64,000 nt of DNA, taken from NCBI GenBank assembly GCA_036426205.1, contig CM071568.1:226216239-226280238 (forward strand), given 5' to 3'. Shown here piece after piece: positions 36,440 through 46,941 of the stretch. Source of the stretch: Ascaphus truei (lineage: Eukaryota; Chordata; Amphibia; Anura; Ascaphidae). The notes beneath the pieces are model-generated. The model was given only the letters and a program-made list of their open reading frames with translations. It did not search any database and was not told the DNA's origin. Each line of letters opens with the position of its first letter. The stretch's first letter is position 1. The position numbers and the translations under genes were made by a program.

Positions 36440-36621
36440 TGTTATATATTATCGAAAGTTTTAGCTGTTTGCTAAATATTTTATAACCTTTTTAGATTTA
36501 TTAGATTAAAGAGTATGTAAAATAAATAACATTATTGGCTATGAGCGGCGAAATATCCGCAATTGACATGTTCTGGGAACCTCCTGTGGAACTCAAGGGT
36601 TCCAAAAAACACAGATGGGAA

Positions 36622-37005
36622 AACTACTGGCATAGCACATTCATGAGTGTGAGCGAGCGTGCTACTGGCATAGCACATTCATGAGTGTGAGCGAGCGTGT
36701 TACTGGCATAGCACATTCATGAGTGTGAGCGAGCGTGTTACTGGCATAGCACATTCATGAGTGTGAGCGTGTGGTTCTGGCACGTGCACATTCCTGAGTG
36801 TGAGCGAGGTGTTACTGGCATTAGCCATCGTCATGAGCTGGTTAGGACGTGTTACGCCGGCATAGCACATTCATGAGTGTGAGCGAGAGTGCTACGGCAT
36901 AGCACATTCATGAGTGTGAGCGAGCGTGCTACTGGCATAGCACATTCATGAGTGTGAGCGAGCGTGTTACTGGCATAGCACATTCATGAGTGTGAGCGTG
37001 TGTGT
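36622..37005. repeat. 38-39-bp minisatellite
   Basis: About ten copies of a unit with core GGCATAGCACATTCATGAGT followed by GTGAGCGAGCGTG. Outer copies are nearly identical; copies around 36770-36860 are strongly altered by indels. It ends about 70 bp before LRR exon 2. Confidence 0.92.
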
Positions 37006-37078
37006 CTCCATAACAAGAAATCTAAAGCTTACTAAACAGCCCAAAATAATCATTTTCTTTTTGCATCTTCAACTAAAG

Positions 37079-37162
37079 CTTGTACAAAAATCTAATTACG
37101 GATCTCGGTGCTACGTATGTGGCAAGTATCATCGACGGATGTCCAAAGCTGAAGATCCTGAT
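37079..37162 (+). CDS. nod1: nod1 LRR exon 2 (84 bp)
   Basis: Acceptor AAAG at 37078, an uncommon but valid form after CTTCAACT, and donor GTAAGA at 37163. Reads LYKNLITDLGATYVAS then IIDGCPKLKIL, equivalent to NOD1 LYNNQITDVGARYV. The Asn-Gln of the usual NNQ is changed to NL. It begins about 70 bp after the end of a 38-39-bp minisatellite. Confidence 0.92.
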
Positions 37163-37293
37163 GTAAGAGATTTTTTTATTTTCATTCAACTTTCTTTCAC
37201 AGGAATGCAGCATTAATAGCTTTGTTTAGACCTAAAGTGAACGTGAACCCACAATTCTGTTACAAACACAGCTGGAGTTTATATCCATCCTTA

Positions 37294-37545
37294 GGCTGCG
37301 CTTATAGTGATGGCGACGTGACGTCGCCTGAAAACAAAAGCATTGGCGAGATCGCAAGCGCTTATAGTAAGCGCGCAGCGACCAACAATTTGTAAGCCGA
37401 TAAAATTAGATTTCTCAGAGGCTGTCGCCACATGTGACAGCCTCTGAACCAATCAACGGCCAGGTCGCCAGCGACATGGCCGAAAGTAAAATGATAACTT
37501 TCGCGGATGACGACGTGTGCCGTCACATGCACTATAAGCGCGGCC
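37294..37545. mobile_element. Harbinger-type MITE, 252 bp, TTA duplication
   Basis: Ends GGCTGCGCTTATAGTG and its near-complement CACTATAAGCGCGGCC, flanked by TTA (37291-37293, 37546-37548). CpG-rich interior. It sits in the intron after LRR exon 2. Confidence 0.85.
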
Positions 37546-38060
37546 TTAAAGAGCATTAAATGAGCGTAGAAAAGGGAAGATTTTGATAACTAACCTTCGA
37601 GATCTACATAGATTAGTTTCAACCTCATTAAAAAGGTTGATAATTTGTGCCAAAAATGTAGTTTAACGTCCTAGTAGTGGGTGTTGGTCCTGGAGAAATG
37701 CAGATGTTGTGATACATTTTAGCAGACCCACATAAGAGTTAAAGTGTACAGAGTTTACAAAATGTCATAGATTAAATTAAAGTGTATAAATGAAGAAGAA
37801 ACCACAGAAGAACTCTTATGTTAGTGCACTAAAACGAATTGCAATTTACAATGAATTAGCCAAACGTAGAATTTTCTCGGCTTTGATTGGGCTGTGAGTA
37901 TATTTTTCATAGATGCCATTTATAAATTAGGTGCTGAGACCGCAAGTGTCTCTCCTTACAAGGAGAAGACCACTTCACGGCCAATTGCATAATCCTGTTG
38001 GTTGATTTTTTATAAAAACAGTGGTATTGCTAATTAACCTGTACCTAACCTTTCACACAG

Positions 38061-38144
38061 GATAGGGTACAATCTGTTCAGAAGTGAGGGAGGTAAATGC
38101 ATCGCACGTGCTATTCAAAAGAGCAACAGTATTTGCAATATTGG
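38061..38144 (+). CDS. nod1: nod1 LRR exon 3 (84 bp)
   Basis: Acceptor TTTCACACAG at 38060 and donor GTAAGT at 38145. Reads IGYNLFRSEGGKCIARA then IQKSNSICNIG, aligned with NOD1 LGKNKITSEGGKYLALAVKN. The usual N-x-I of the repeat is N-L-F here, so this is the most diverged LRR of the set. Confidence 0.9.
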
Positions 38145-38284
38145 GTAAGTCGATTGTTTCCATCTTTGAGTTGGTTTAATAACTTCTTTATTTAGTAAAA
38201 TATTCCAATGGTTTTTTGTTGTTGGAGGAATAATGATGGAGCACAACCACTCTTATTTCTCAGACGGCCTGGATACCATAGGTC

Positions 38285-38430
38285 AGGGGTTCCCAGCTCC
38301 AGTTCTCGAATCCCCAACAGGTCAGGTTTTAAGGACATCCCTGCTTCAGCACAGTCATTTTGACTGACCCCCCCCGCCCCTGTGCTAAAGCATGGGTGGG
38401 CTTAAAACCTTTAAATGATGCTGCTGAAAG
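38285..38430. mobile_element. hAT-like MITE fragment
   Basis: CAGGGGTTCCCAGCTCCAGT, CAACAGGTCAGGTTTTAAGG, then CCTGTGCTAAAGCA and GGCTTAAAACCT: a palindromic repeat typical of frog genomes, missing its right end. A related fragment with TTCTCAACCCCTTCC starts near 39286. Confidence 0.55.
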
Positions 38431-39679
38431 GAACTGCACGTCCACTAGTTATTTTTTTGTGCTTTGAAGTAGTGTTAATCTCGGTAATAATTTGGGGGGA
38501 ACTGGCCACCATTGTGATTTCCTTAAAACAGATTTATTATTCATCCCTAGTCAGTGGAACTTTGGACTCGCTGCTGCACTGATCCTCTGTTAGATTGATA
38601 TTAGTCCCTAGCTAACATAAACACACACAAACTTGCTTCAGCTAACAGATACTTCACCTACAGTCTACCATATACAAGCCACTAATAGAAGGAATTTGTA
38701 TATCGTAGTATTTAGAGCTAATATTTTCGACTTTCATTTACACCACTATCAAACATATTTTAAATGATGATGCAGTATTATGTTAAAAATAGTATCAAAA
38801 GTACAACATAGCCAAGTTGGTCTCTCAAGAGCTTGGAAATGCACAGCGTTGGGTCTCTAACACTTAACGTTGCTTATTATTAAACCAGAAAGCAATTTCT
38901 GAACCCCTGTAATATCTACGAGGTTCCAAACATGAAGTCTGCGAACTCCAGAATAGAATTTCAGAACAATATATCATTATATGAAGTGAGCAGAGCTCTA
39001 GTAGCAGTGTAGGCTCTTATCAGTTTGTGACTTATTTCAGTGGAGCAACATGGTAGCAGTTTGTACATCAGTATCTGCTTTTTAGAAGTGAAATAAACCC
39101 AATTTATAAACGTTTTCTATGAAAACAGCATCAATTCCTAAGAAACGTGTAACCTGTATGTGATATTGATGAAGCATATTCAACTTTTTTTTTACCGAAT
39201 TACTACTAAAAGTCTTATTAGTGCATTGAGCAGTGACTTGGAACCATTACTGTAATTTGGTATTCAAGCACTCCCTAAACCAATGTTTCTCAACCCCTTC
39301 CCTGGGACACCCAAGCCTGGCCATATTTTAGGGATGACCAGCCCATCACATAGTCACATGTAAGAGAAGTGTAAACAATAACGTGGGCTTGGTTATTCAT
39401 TGATTGTTCTTAAAATCTGGTATTGCGTAGGTGTCTCGAGTAGAGGGTTGGACAACACTTCTCAAAACAAAATATTGAAGGCCATATTTACTAAGTGGTA
39501 CTGAGTCACAAAATTCCTTATGGCACTGTAAGCCACCCAGGAGAACTGGCTGCAGGGTGCTTTACTGCAGTGCAAGCGGTCCAACAGCTTAGTGCTGGTT
39601 ATTACATATGCTGCTGAGTGCCAACAACTTCAGATTAACTACTGGCCACATTATGATCGGCCAATTTCTTTCTTTGCAG
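38431..39679. other. nod1: nod1 intron, mostly unassigned
   Basis: No gene; 39281-39460 is a weak hAT-like fragment and 39480-39500 (GGCCATATTTACTAAG) is a common amphibian repeat start. Confidence 0.45.
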
Positions 39680-39763
39680 GATGTGGGGAAATCAAATTGG
39701 AGATGAAGGTGCAAAAGCATTTGCAGAGGCAATAAAGAATCACCCCAGCTTGACTAATCTAAG
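39680..39763 (+). CDS. nod1: nod1 LRR exon 4 (84 bp)
   Basis: Acceptor TCTTTGCAG at 39679 and donor GTAATC at 39764. Reads MWGNQIGDEGAKAFAEA then IKNHPSLTNL, almost identical to mammalian NOD1 GMWGNQVGDEGAKAFAEAL. This is the most conserved repeat and the best single identifier of the gene. Confidence 0.96.
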
Positions 39764-40798
39764 GTAATCGGTTTTTCAGGTGCTTCGCACACCCTTTGTC
39801 ACATGCTGGCACCTTACAATTTAACATGCTACTTTGTGTACACGCTGTGCAGTTTTTCAGGAAACCGTTTTGTAACACACTAATGTTTTTAAAGCTGACA
39901 TGGTTCAAAGCCCTTCTCTGCATGAGGGATAAAAAAAGGAAGCGCATACTGGATCAACAACAAAGTATTCTCATTTGTTTACATTAAGTGATATATTGTA
40001 AAATAGAAAACAAGAATGAGATGATTGTCCTCAGGCTTAGACAGGCACCCAGAAAACATTGCAACTCTACAGCATCTTACGTATTCATACAAACATCTTC
40101 ATGGAGTCATCACAAACTAGCCAGGTGTCTCAAAATAGAATAGCAATTTGTGTTGTCATACATCATCAGGGATAAAGACAATGACATGACCTGTAAGCAA
40201 AAATGTTTTACTAATTAAGAAGTAGTTGTACGTTTTTGTACTAAAATGTAACTATATATTAAGCCATTTTAACACTGGTAAAAAAACCCTGTACATTTCT
40301 CAGAAATTGGGGGAGAGGTGGGTGTTCATGGAGTAATACATATAGAACGGTATAGCTCCTAGGGACCCACAATATACAGGGTACCATATTTACTAGACAG
40401 GATCTCATCCTCTTTTAGAATACCCAACTCCCTTTCCTGTCTTTTGGCTGTTGGTACAGGAACAAATGGGCTCCTGAGATGGCCCAGTACAACACAGTGA
40501 CATCACAAGAACACCACATGACATCATAGTACCGCCCCCTGACATCATGAGAACATGTGAAATCACTGGGCCACCCTCTGATGGGGTCAGCCCCAAGGGT
40601 TTTTTCACTATTCCCTACTGTCATAGGAAGTGGGAATACACTAGTTCAGAATTAAGTTCTTAAATGGGGAAAAAGATCCGTATTAGCTGCTCATTTATAT
40701 TTGTTTTAAACAGGTATGTGCAGTTTCTCTCGCTCTCCCACTCGCTCTTGATATGTTGTATTCATGTGATTTTGTCTCCTGTTTTGTTTTTGATTCAG
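39764..40798. other. nod1: nod1 intron, nothing recognised
   Basis: About 1 kb without a recognised repeat boundary; 40480-40600 has repeated ACATCA/TGACATCAT phrases only. Confidence 0.5.
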
Positions 40799-40882
40799 TC
40801 TTGCTTGCAATGGGATTACCACAGAAGGAGGCAAGAGTCTTGCAGATGCTCTACAACAAAACCATTCTGTGAAAATACTGTG
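40799..40882 (+). CDS. nod1: nod1 LRR exon 5 (84 bp)
   Basis: Acceptor TGATTCAG at 40798 after a T-rich tract, donor GTAATT at 40883. Reads LACNGITTEGGKSLADA then LQQNHSVKIL, matching NOD1 LASNGISTEGGKSLARALQQN. Phase 2 on both sides. Confidence 0.95.
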
Positions 40883-41939
40883 GTAATTACAATTTACATA
40901 GTAGAATATCTTCTTATCATGTTATCGACAGTGCAAATGAATCTGAAAAATCTTACACAGTATGTGACAGAGAGGCCCCTGCTGCCTTGTTCTGCATTTA
41001 CTATTGCTGGTTGCATTCTAATTCAGTTGTTTAACTTATGAGATCTGTCAACTCTCAAAGATTTTCTGTAAGTCTCACTAATTTAGTCTGTCTCTTTGAT
41101 TTTTTAGCATAAGCACTCTAATTCACTGATAGCAATCCATACTTTTACATTAAAATGCCATTTTTGGGTTCTCGCTGCTTTGGTTCCTTGGAGGTTACAC
41201 TATCTCCTGCAGGAGAGTTGGATGGTACTAACTTCTTACAAAGTACACCTTATAAGGCAGGTCACATGATGAGTTGTAGCCCTGGACTGCATGTTGGTGT
41301 TGTCATGTTGTTGAGCTGAACAAGATCACGCAAATGTTGCTGAACAGTCTCAAATTTAAGGTGGTTCGTGGTTTGAAACCAATGAAAACACAAAGGCCCA
41401 TATTTACAAAGCGGAGCTCATCCATAAAATACCTTCCCTCCCATTCACTTAAATGGTCTGGGATATGTTTTTTGGGCTAGCACTCTATGGCCCTCAGTCA
41501 GGTTGCACACCCTCTACCATCTATTTTTCCTATGTGGGACCCCACACCCCCTTGTCCCCCTTTTCTCTTCATCTGGCCCTGACGGACACAACAACGAGGG
41601 TTCCTGGATGTTCATAGACGTTGTTCACTCTGGATAACCTCAGTGCGTGAACCATGTGAGTGAGGTTATATATTCATTACTTCACCAATCTATAGTCACT
41701 TTACTGCATGGCACTATTTTTATTTCCACATATACCTGGATCTATTTGCGCTCCCAAAACCTTTTTCCGCCATTCGTCTATGGACTTGGATTGAGTCCTT
41801 CTCAGGAGCAGCACTATATTCGGGGATTGTATTCATTTATTTAATTTTTTTTGCACAATTTGTGTTCACGTTCACTTTTAAATGATATTTGCGCTTGATT
41901 CACTTGTGTATATTCTTATGCATGTTTATCATTTATATT
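40883..41939. other. nod1: nod1 intron, nothing recognised
   Basis: No gene or complete repeat; a frame at 41647 lacks family features. Confidence 0.5.
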
Positions 41940-42504
41940 CAGTGTTCGACAAATCACCCAAAAATCTACTCGCCCAACCAAAAAATCTACTCGCCACCTA
42001 GTCCCGCCCCCAACCCCGCCCCCAACCCCACCCCTAGTCCCGCCCCCAATCCCACCCCTAGTCCCGCCCCCAACCCCGCTTTAAAATAAACCATATGAAT
42101 AAAATCCATTTAAATGACAAATATATTTATTGTATTACATTATACTACAATTAGCCCTTGTTACGTGTGTGTGTGTGTCTGTGTAAATGTCGATCTAGAA
42201 ATAAAAGCCAGGTGTGAATGACTAGTTTCCTGAACCCCTTAACCAGTGCCTGGACGCCCCCGCTTCACAATATCTAAAGCAGAAATCCCACCTGGGATCT
42301 TACCTGATCCGTAGTCCCTCAATGTCCAGGTACCCTCATTCCTGCAATGTTATACATTGGAGGGGAGGTGTTCCCTACCTGTCTTCTGGGTTAGAGGGGA
42401 TTCCGATGTCTTCCGTGTGAAGCTTGAGTCAGATCTGGAAGAAAGCAGAATAGGTTATTTCGGTGTAGTATTGGGCAGTTAAGATATATAGGGTAAATAA
42501 GAGG

Positions 42505-43055
42505 TCCAGAAACAGAGTGAGAGACAGACACAGGGAGAGGGTGAGAGAGGGGGTGAGAGAGAGAGAGAGGGGGTGAGAGAGAGAGGGTGAGAGAGAGAGA
42601 GAGGGGGTGAGAGAGAGTGGGGGGGAGAGAGAGAGGAGTGAGGGGGTGTGACTTGAAGAGGGGGTGAGGAGAGGGAGAGAGGGGGGTGGGGGGGGAGAGA
42701 CCGGGGGCCAGACGAGACAGGTGGGGACGGGTGATTTGAGTGGGGGTGGGGTGATGTGGACACTTCTGGTATCCTACACACATCCAACTCCCCACACACA
42801 CTCCCCACACTCCACACCCAATATCACAACACACCCAATACCACACACCCGACCCAAACAACACCATAACACAACCAGACACACACGACAGACCAATCAA
42901 ACACACTACACACACAGACCCATATACACACACACACAGACCATATACACCACACACACACCCATACACACACACACACACACACCCATACACACACACA
43001 CACCCATACACACACACACACCCATATACACACACACACACACACACACGACAGG
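42505..43055. repeat. GA-rich and (CA)n/CCCATACACA low-complexity tracts in the hAT element
   Basis: GAGAGAGAGGGGGTGAGAGA units to about 42700, then CA-rich units with CCCATA interruptions at 42960-43050. Long frames on both strands across this block are repeat translations. Confidence 0.85.
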
Positions 43056-43199
43056 GGTAAGAAGAGGAAAGGCCACGCGACCGAGCACCACCACCTCCCC
43101 CCCTCCTCCCCGACCATCTCCCGGCCTGCTCGGGCAGCCACGGGACCGTGGGGAAGCGGAGACCAAGGAGGTAAGGGGGGAACACCCCCGATACCATCT

Positions 43200-43835
43200 C
43201 CAGCCCCGCGCGGGACCGGGGAAAGAAGGAGGGGAACACCCCCACTACCATCACTCGCGGTGTGAGTATCGGGGGAAGCCGGAAGTGGCGCGGGACCGGT
43301 GAGAGAAGGGGGGTGGGACACCCCCACTACCATCACTCGCGGCGCGAGTATCAGGGGAAGCCGGAAGTGGCGCGGGACCGGTGAGAGAAGGGGGGACACC
43401 CCCACTACCATCACTCGCGGCGCGAGTATCGGGGGAAGCCGGAAGTGGCGCGGGACCGGTGAGAGAAGGGGGGGGGCACCCCCACTATCATCACTCGCGG
43501 CGCGAGTATCGGGGAAGCGGCGCGGGACCGGGGAGAGAAGGGGGGGACACCCCCACTACCATCACTCGCCCCGTGGCGCGAGTATCGAGGGAAGCGGCGC
43601 GAGACCGGGGAGAGAAGGGGGGGACACCCCCACTACCATCACCTGCCCCGCGACGCGAGTATCGGGGAAGCGGCGCGGGACCGGGGAGAGAAGGGGCGGG
43701 ACACCCCCACTACCATCACCCACCCCGCGGCGCGAGTATCGGGGAAGCGGCGCGACCGGGGAGAGAAGGGGGGGACACCCCCCCACTACCATCACCCGCC
43801 CCACGGCGCGAGTATCGGGGGGGGAGGGGGAGGAA
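43200..43835. repeat. GC-rich minisatellite, about nine units of 64-78 bp
   Basis: Each unit has CGCGGGACCGG, GAGAGAAGGGGGG, ACACCCCCACTACCATCAC, CGCGGCGCGAGTATCGGGG. Early units contain an extra CCGGAAGTGG block; later ones contain CCCCGC before GGCGCGAG. Confidence 0.92.
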
Positions 43836-44386
43836 GCGGGGAAACACATTGGCTCGCAGAGAAGGAGCAGAGGGGCCGGAGGATTAGAGTACTTACTCTG
43901 CAACATAACTCCGGCCAGAAAGAATGGCCGCTCGTTGGGGGCGGGCTCATATAGAGCCTGGCCGCGCGCCCACAATGCCTGGGAGCGCGCGCCAATCAGC
44001 TGTCAGGTAGGGGGAGTTTGTTTTTGTTTTTTTTCAGGCAGCACGAGCAGGGAAAATTAAAAAAAAAACACGTGTGCTGCTTGGCCCAATATTTACTCGC
44101 CCGGGGATTAAATCCACCCGCCCCGGGCGTGTAAATGTATAGGATTGTCGAACACTGTTTATATTTATTAGATATATTACACTTTTTGTTTTGTTGTTTA
44201 TATATGTATATTAGCACTGACTGTGCGCATGCAATAGTAGTTTGCAGAATTTAAATGTGATCAAGTGCCTATTTTCAATTGTAAACTGAAGTAATTTCAA
44301 AGACTTCCAGATGGGAATAAACGCAAGAGAAAGGCTTCCCCTTTTTGTGTTACCTGCTCTTTTTTTAATGCCTTTTTTTAACGTAG

Positions 44387-44470
44387 GTTGACGGAAAATA
44401 GGCTTGATGATGAAGCAGCCAAGAGCTTTGCTGAAATGCTGAAAGTGAATCAGACACTTCGACACCTGTG
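44387..44470 (+). CDS. nod1: nod1 LRR exon 6 (84 bp)
   Basis: Acceptor ACGTAG at 44386 after a strong T tract, donor GTAAGA at 44471. Reads LTENRLDDEAAKSFAEM then LKVNQTLRHL, matching NOD1 LTQNELNDEVAESLAEMLKVNQTLKHLW. A 9.7-kb transposon-filled intron follows. Confidence 0.95.
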
Positions 44471-45463
44471 GTAAGACCTTTTAGACAGTGGCTGTGCTAC
44501 TTTATAGACCTGCAGTTTTGTATCACCTTAGCGCAGTTCAATGCATTGTACTGTATGTGCACACAGCACTTTAGGGTAAGAATTAAGAATATTGTGCAAA
44601 TTCTTGTCTTAGAAACTCTGCTCCCCTTGTAATTACCGGTACTTCCTTCTTTAAAGATACAGAGTTGGCTGGTCTATTATTATCTGTGTTGGGGGCTAAT
44701 TCGGTATGTGCTGAAGCGTCCAATTGAATGGGGGGCTTTGCAATTGGCCGAACACCCTTATTCATATCATTGGAGGTTTCTCTATCGTCCACGTTGGCTC
44801 AAATTAGCCCATTTGTTGTTTTAACAGTGCTGTACAATAGAAACATACAGAGATGTTAAAATGCAGTAAATTACACATACAATAAGAGCATGAAGTATAA
44901 GTAATCATAAGGAAAATAGAATGCCTGCCCCAAATATCTGACAGACTAATAAGCCATTTCTACGCAGGAATACAGTGCATGTCAGGGCATATAAAAACAT
45001 GTACATCTTGGTGGTAAATGAAACAACTATGTGGTAATGGTTTCACCTTTATAAGTGACTCAGGCCTGTTGTTCATTTGGTCTGACTTCTTCATTATGCG
45101 ATCTGTGGAATTAACTGTGGCCATTTTTAGGCTTTATGTGGGTTTGCGTGGGTTTCCTTGAAAAACATGTACTCTAAGACTTCCAGTAGTCTCTCCTATA
45201 ACCAAATAGCAGTGGTATTTTTAGGGGGTGAAATGTAGGTTGTTGACATGTACATTTTTCTCTAAAAAAAAAAAAAAAGACAAGTGAGGGTACAGTATTT
45301 GAGTAATTCTGGCAATGGGTGTTCAGGAAGATGTATAGAGGCACTTGTGCTGGTAGGTTTAACCATACTATGAAAGCTTGAGCAATATACCCAGCTACAG
45401 TGAGAAAGTTACAGTATTTGTCAACATGCAAACAAGGCCGGCATGTCAAGTAAGGCCTCAACC
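44471..45463. other. nod1: nod1 intron, nothing recognised
   Basis: About 1 kb of intron; an A run at 45266-45280 only. Confidence 0.5.
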
Positions 45464-45897
45464 CCCAGCACTGCAAGAACTGGAAGACAAACTTGAAAAG
45501 CTTAAATGGGATATTGTTGGCCTTGGTGAAGTCTGAAGAAAAGATAAAGGCCTAATTGAGTGCAAAAATGAACACGTTATATTACGGAGGTACAGAAAAT
45601 GGAAGAATCAGTGGAGTGGACTTCATCGTTAACGAGTTGGAGAAAACAACATAGTGAAGTATGAAAGCTTATCGGTTAGAGCAGACAGAATCGTTATTCA
45701 GTTGACAAAAAGATAGAGGCTTCAAATAATAAAATGTATGTCCCCATGTCAAGTCACACAGACAATGAGGTAGAAGAAGTCTACCATGAAATTAACCAAT
45801 TTAACAAAGGAAATTGTCACCTCTGGGTCATTACGGGAGATTTCAATGCAAAGATTGGTGCCCAGCAGAAAGACGGCATCCGTTGGCAAGTATGGTA
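45464..45897 (+). mobile_element. LINE endonuclease fragment, RTE-like
   Basis: Across several frames reads LEDKLEKLKWDIVGL, then RRKDKGLIE, YGGTENGRISGVDFIV, IVKYESLS, RADRIVIQL, TSHTDNEVEEVYHEINQ and ITGDFNAKIGAQQKD. This is an APE endonuclease of the type found in RTE-clade LINEs (CFDP2-like). At least four indels; the reverse transcriptase is absent. It ends where a GGGCCGG-type GC-rich repeat begins. Confidence 0.55.
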
Positions 45898-46130
45898 AGA
45901 GGCAGGGCCGGCTGGGATTATCGCGGGGCCCGGTGCAGGGGCATTTGCGGTGTATCTTACCTTGTCCGGCACTGCAGCTTCTCCTTACACGATACAGCGT
46001 AATGACATTTGCTGTCATGTTGTGTTGGCAATGCGACACCATGTGGCATCACGTTGCCATGCAATGTGACATCATGGCAACGCAATGCCATTTGATGTTG
46101 CGGTGCCATGATAACAGGACCCTGCAGGAG
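45898..46130. repeat. GGGCCGGC-type repeat and CATGTGGCATCACG-like tandem phrases
   Basis: Starts CAGGGCCGGCTGGGATTATC, then repeated short GATGGCA/CATCACG-like phrases with imperfect inverted symmetry. Possibly a hAT fragment. Confidence 0.35.
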
Positions 46131-46144
46131 GAGATGCCACCGGA

Positions 46145-46941
46145 GAAGGTTAAGGCTTTTGGTTCCAAGCCCTTGGATAACTTCAGGTGCAACAGAGGAT
46201 GGTGTATCACATGTTCCTTTATAGATACCAGTAAGAAGTTTGTATCTCACTCTAAGGCTGCGTCCATGGTAATTTCAGCCGTGCTGAGGCGCACGGCGGC
46301 TGAGGGAAAGTGGGTGCTTTCCCTGGCCATAGTACGCGCGCCGTCCGTGGGCGTGTCTAGGGGCGCTCCAGTGACGTCACAGAGCTGGTTCGCCCTCATT
46401 GGGCGAACCGCTCACGTGACCGGCGTGTCGCGCCAAGAAATCAGTTTCAACTGATTTCTTGCGCAACGGGCGCCCCCTCCTGCTTCCGCTCGCCTGCACG
46501 CCGCATAGACGCGGACACTGCCTTTAGGCAGCCTGTTCGCTAGCGTGCGGACGCACGGTCAGCCATACCATGGACGCAGCCTAATGGTAAGATATTCCCA
46601 GTTAAGAGCTTCATTAACTGTTCGACCACTTTTGTAGTGTATTTAATTACATTAAATATGTAGGTCGCACTACGCGTCCATTTTGCACTAGATTTCTAGA
46701 GCACAGGAGGAACATTTTGAATGGTGTTACCAATAACCATTTGTCTAAACATTTTCTTCTCTGCCACGGCAAAAGTATTGTAGGTCTTAAAGTTATGGGC
46801 TTGGAACATATCACCCCTTCCATATTGTCAGGCGATAGGGTTAAGGTGCTTTCTCGTAGGGAGACCTTCTGGATCTTCAGGCTTAACACCCTCATTCCAG
46901 GATGTCTCAATGAGAATCTGGACACTAGTACCATTGTCTAG
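46145..46941 (+). pseudogene. Penelope-like element GIY-YIG endonuclease remnant (+ strand)
   Basis: GIY-YIG endonucleases of Penelope-like elements nick target DNA. Seen: linker FRCNRGWCITC (Cys pairs), then, beyond an inserted MITE, SFINCSTTFVVYLI, and after a short deletion and frameshift YVGRTTRPFCTRFLEHRRNI, then LSKHFLLCHG, RRETFWIFRLNTLIPG and CLNE. The order is that of the domain (VYLI, YVGRT, R..EH, E.WI..L.T..P..LNE). The upstream reverse transcriptase is missing. The two halves were separated by a Harbinger MITE at 46256-46581. Confidence 0.75.
46256..46581. mobile_element. Harbinger-type MITE, 326 bp, TAA duplication, nested in the GIY-YIG remnant
   Basis: Ends GGCTGCGTCCATGG and CCATGGACGCAGCC are perfectly inverted and flanked by TAA (46253-46255, 46582-46584). 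Removing it restores the reading HSNGK of the interrupted frame. Shares GGGCGAACCGCTCACGTGAC with the MITE at 9245. Confidence 0.9.

Larger units (their letters stand above)
41940..44157. mobile_element. 2.2-kb hAT-type element of the CAGTGTTCGACAA family
   Basis: Left end CAGTGTTCGACAAATCACCC, right end GGATTGTCGAACACTG; both flanks carry TTTATATT (41932-41939 and 44158-44165), an exact 8-bp duplication. Subterminal blocks AAAAATCTACTCGCC and CACCCGCCCCGGGCG are shared with the 157-bp copies at 10563 and 52873. No transposase is readable. The interior is a GA-rich tract (42510-42700), CA/CCCATA repeats (42900-43050) and a GC-rich minisatellite (43200-43830). Confidence 0.87.

Noticed and set aside
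36622..37005. CRISPR-like regular repeats of 38-39 bp
   Set aside because: Head-to-tail minisatellite with no spacers.
42391..43414. Long open frames on both strands (up to 287 codons)
   Set aside because: They translate GA, CA and GC-rich minisatellite DNA inside the hAT element; composition is repetitive and no family motif appears.
43299..44060. 253- and 168-codon frames rich in Arg/Gly/Thr
   Set aside because: Produced by the 64-78-bp minisatellite; the peptide repeats follow the DNA unit.
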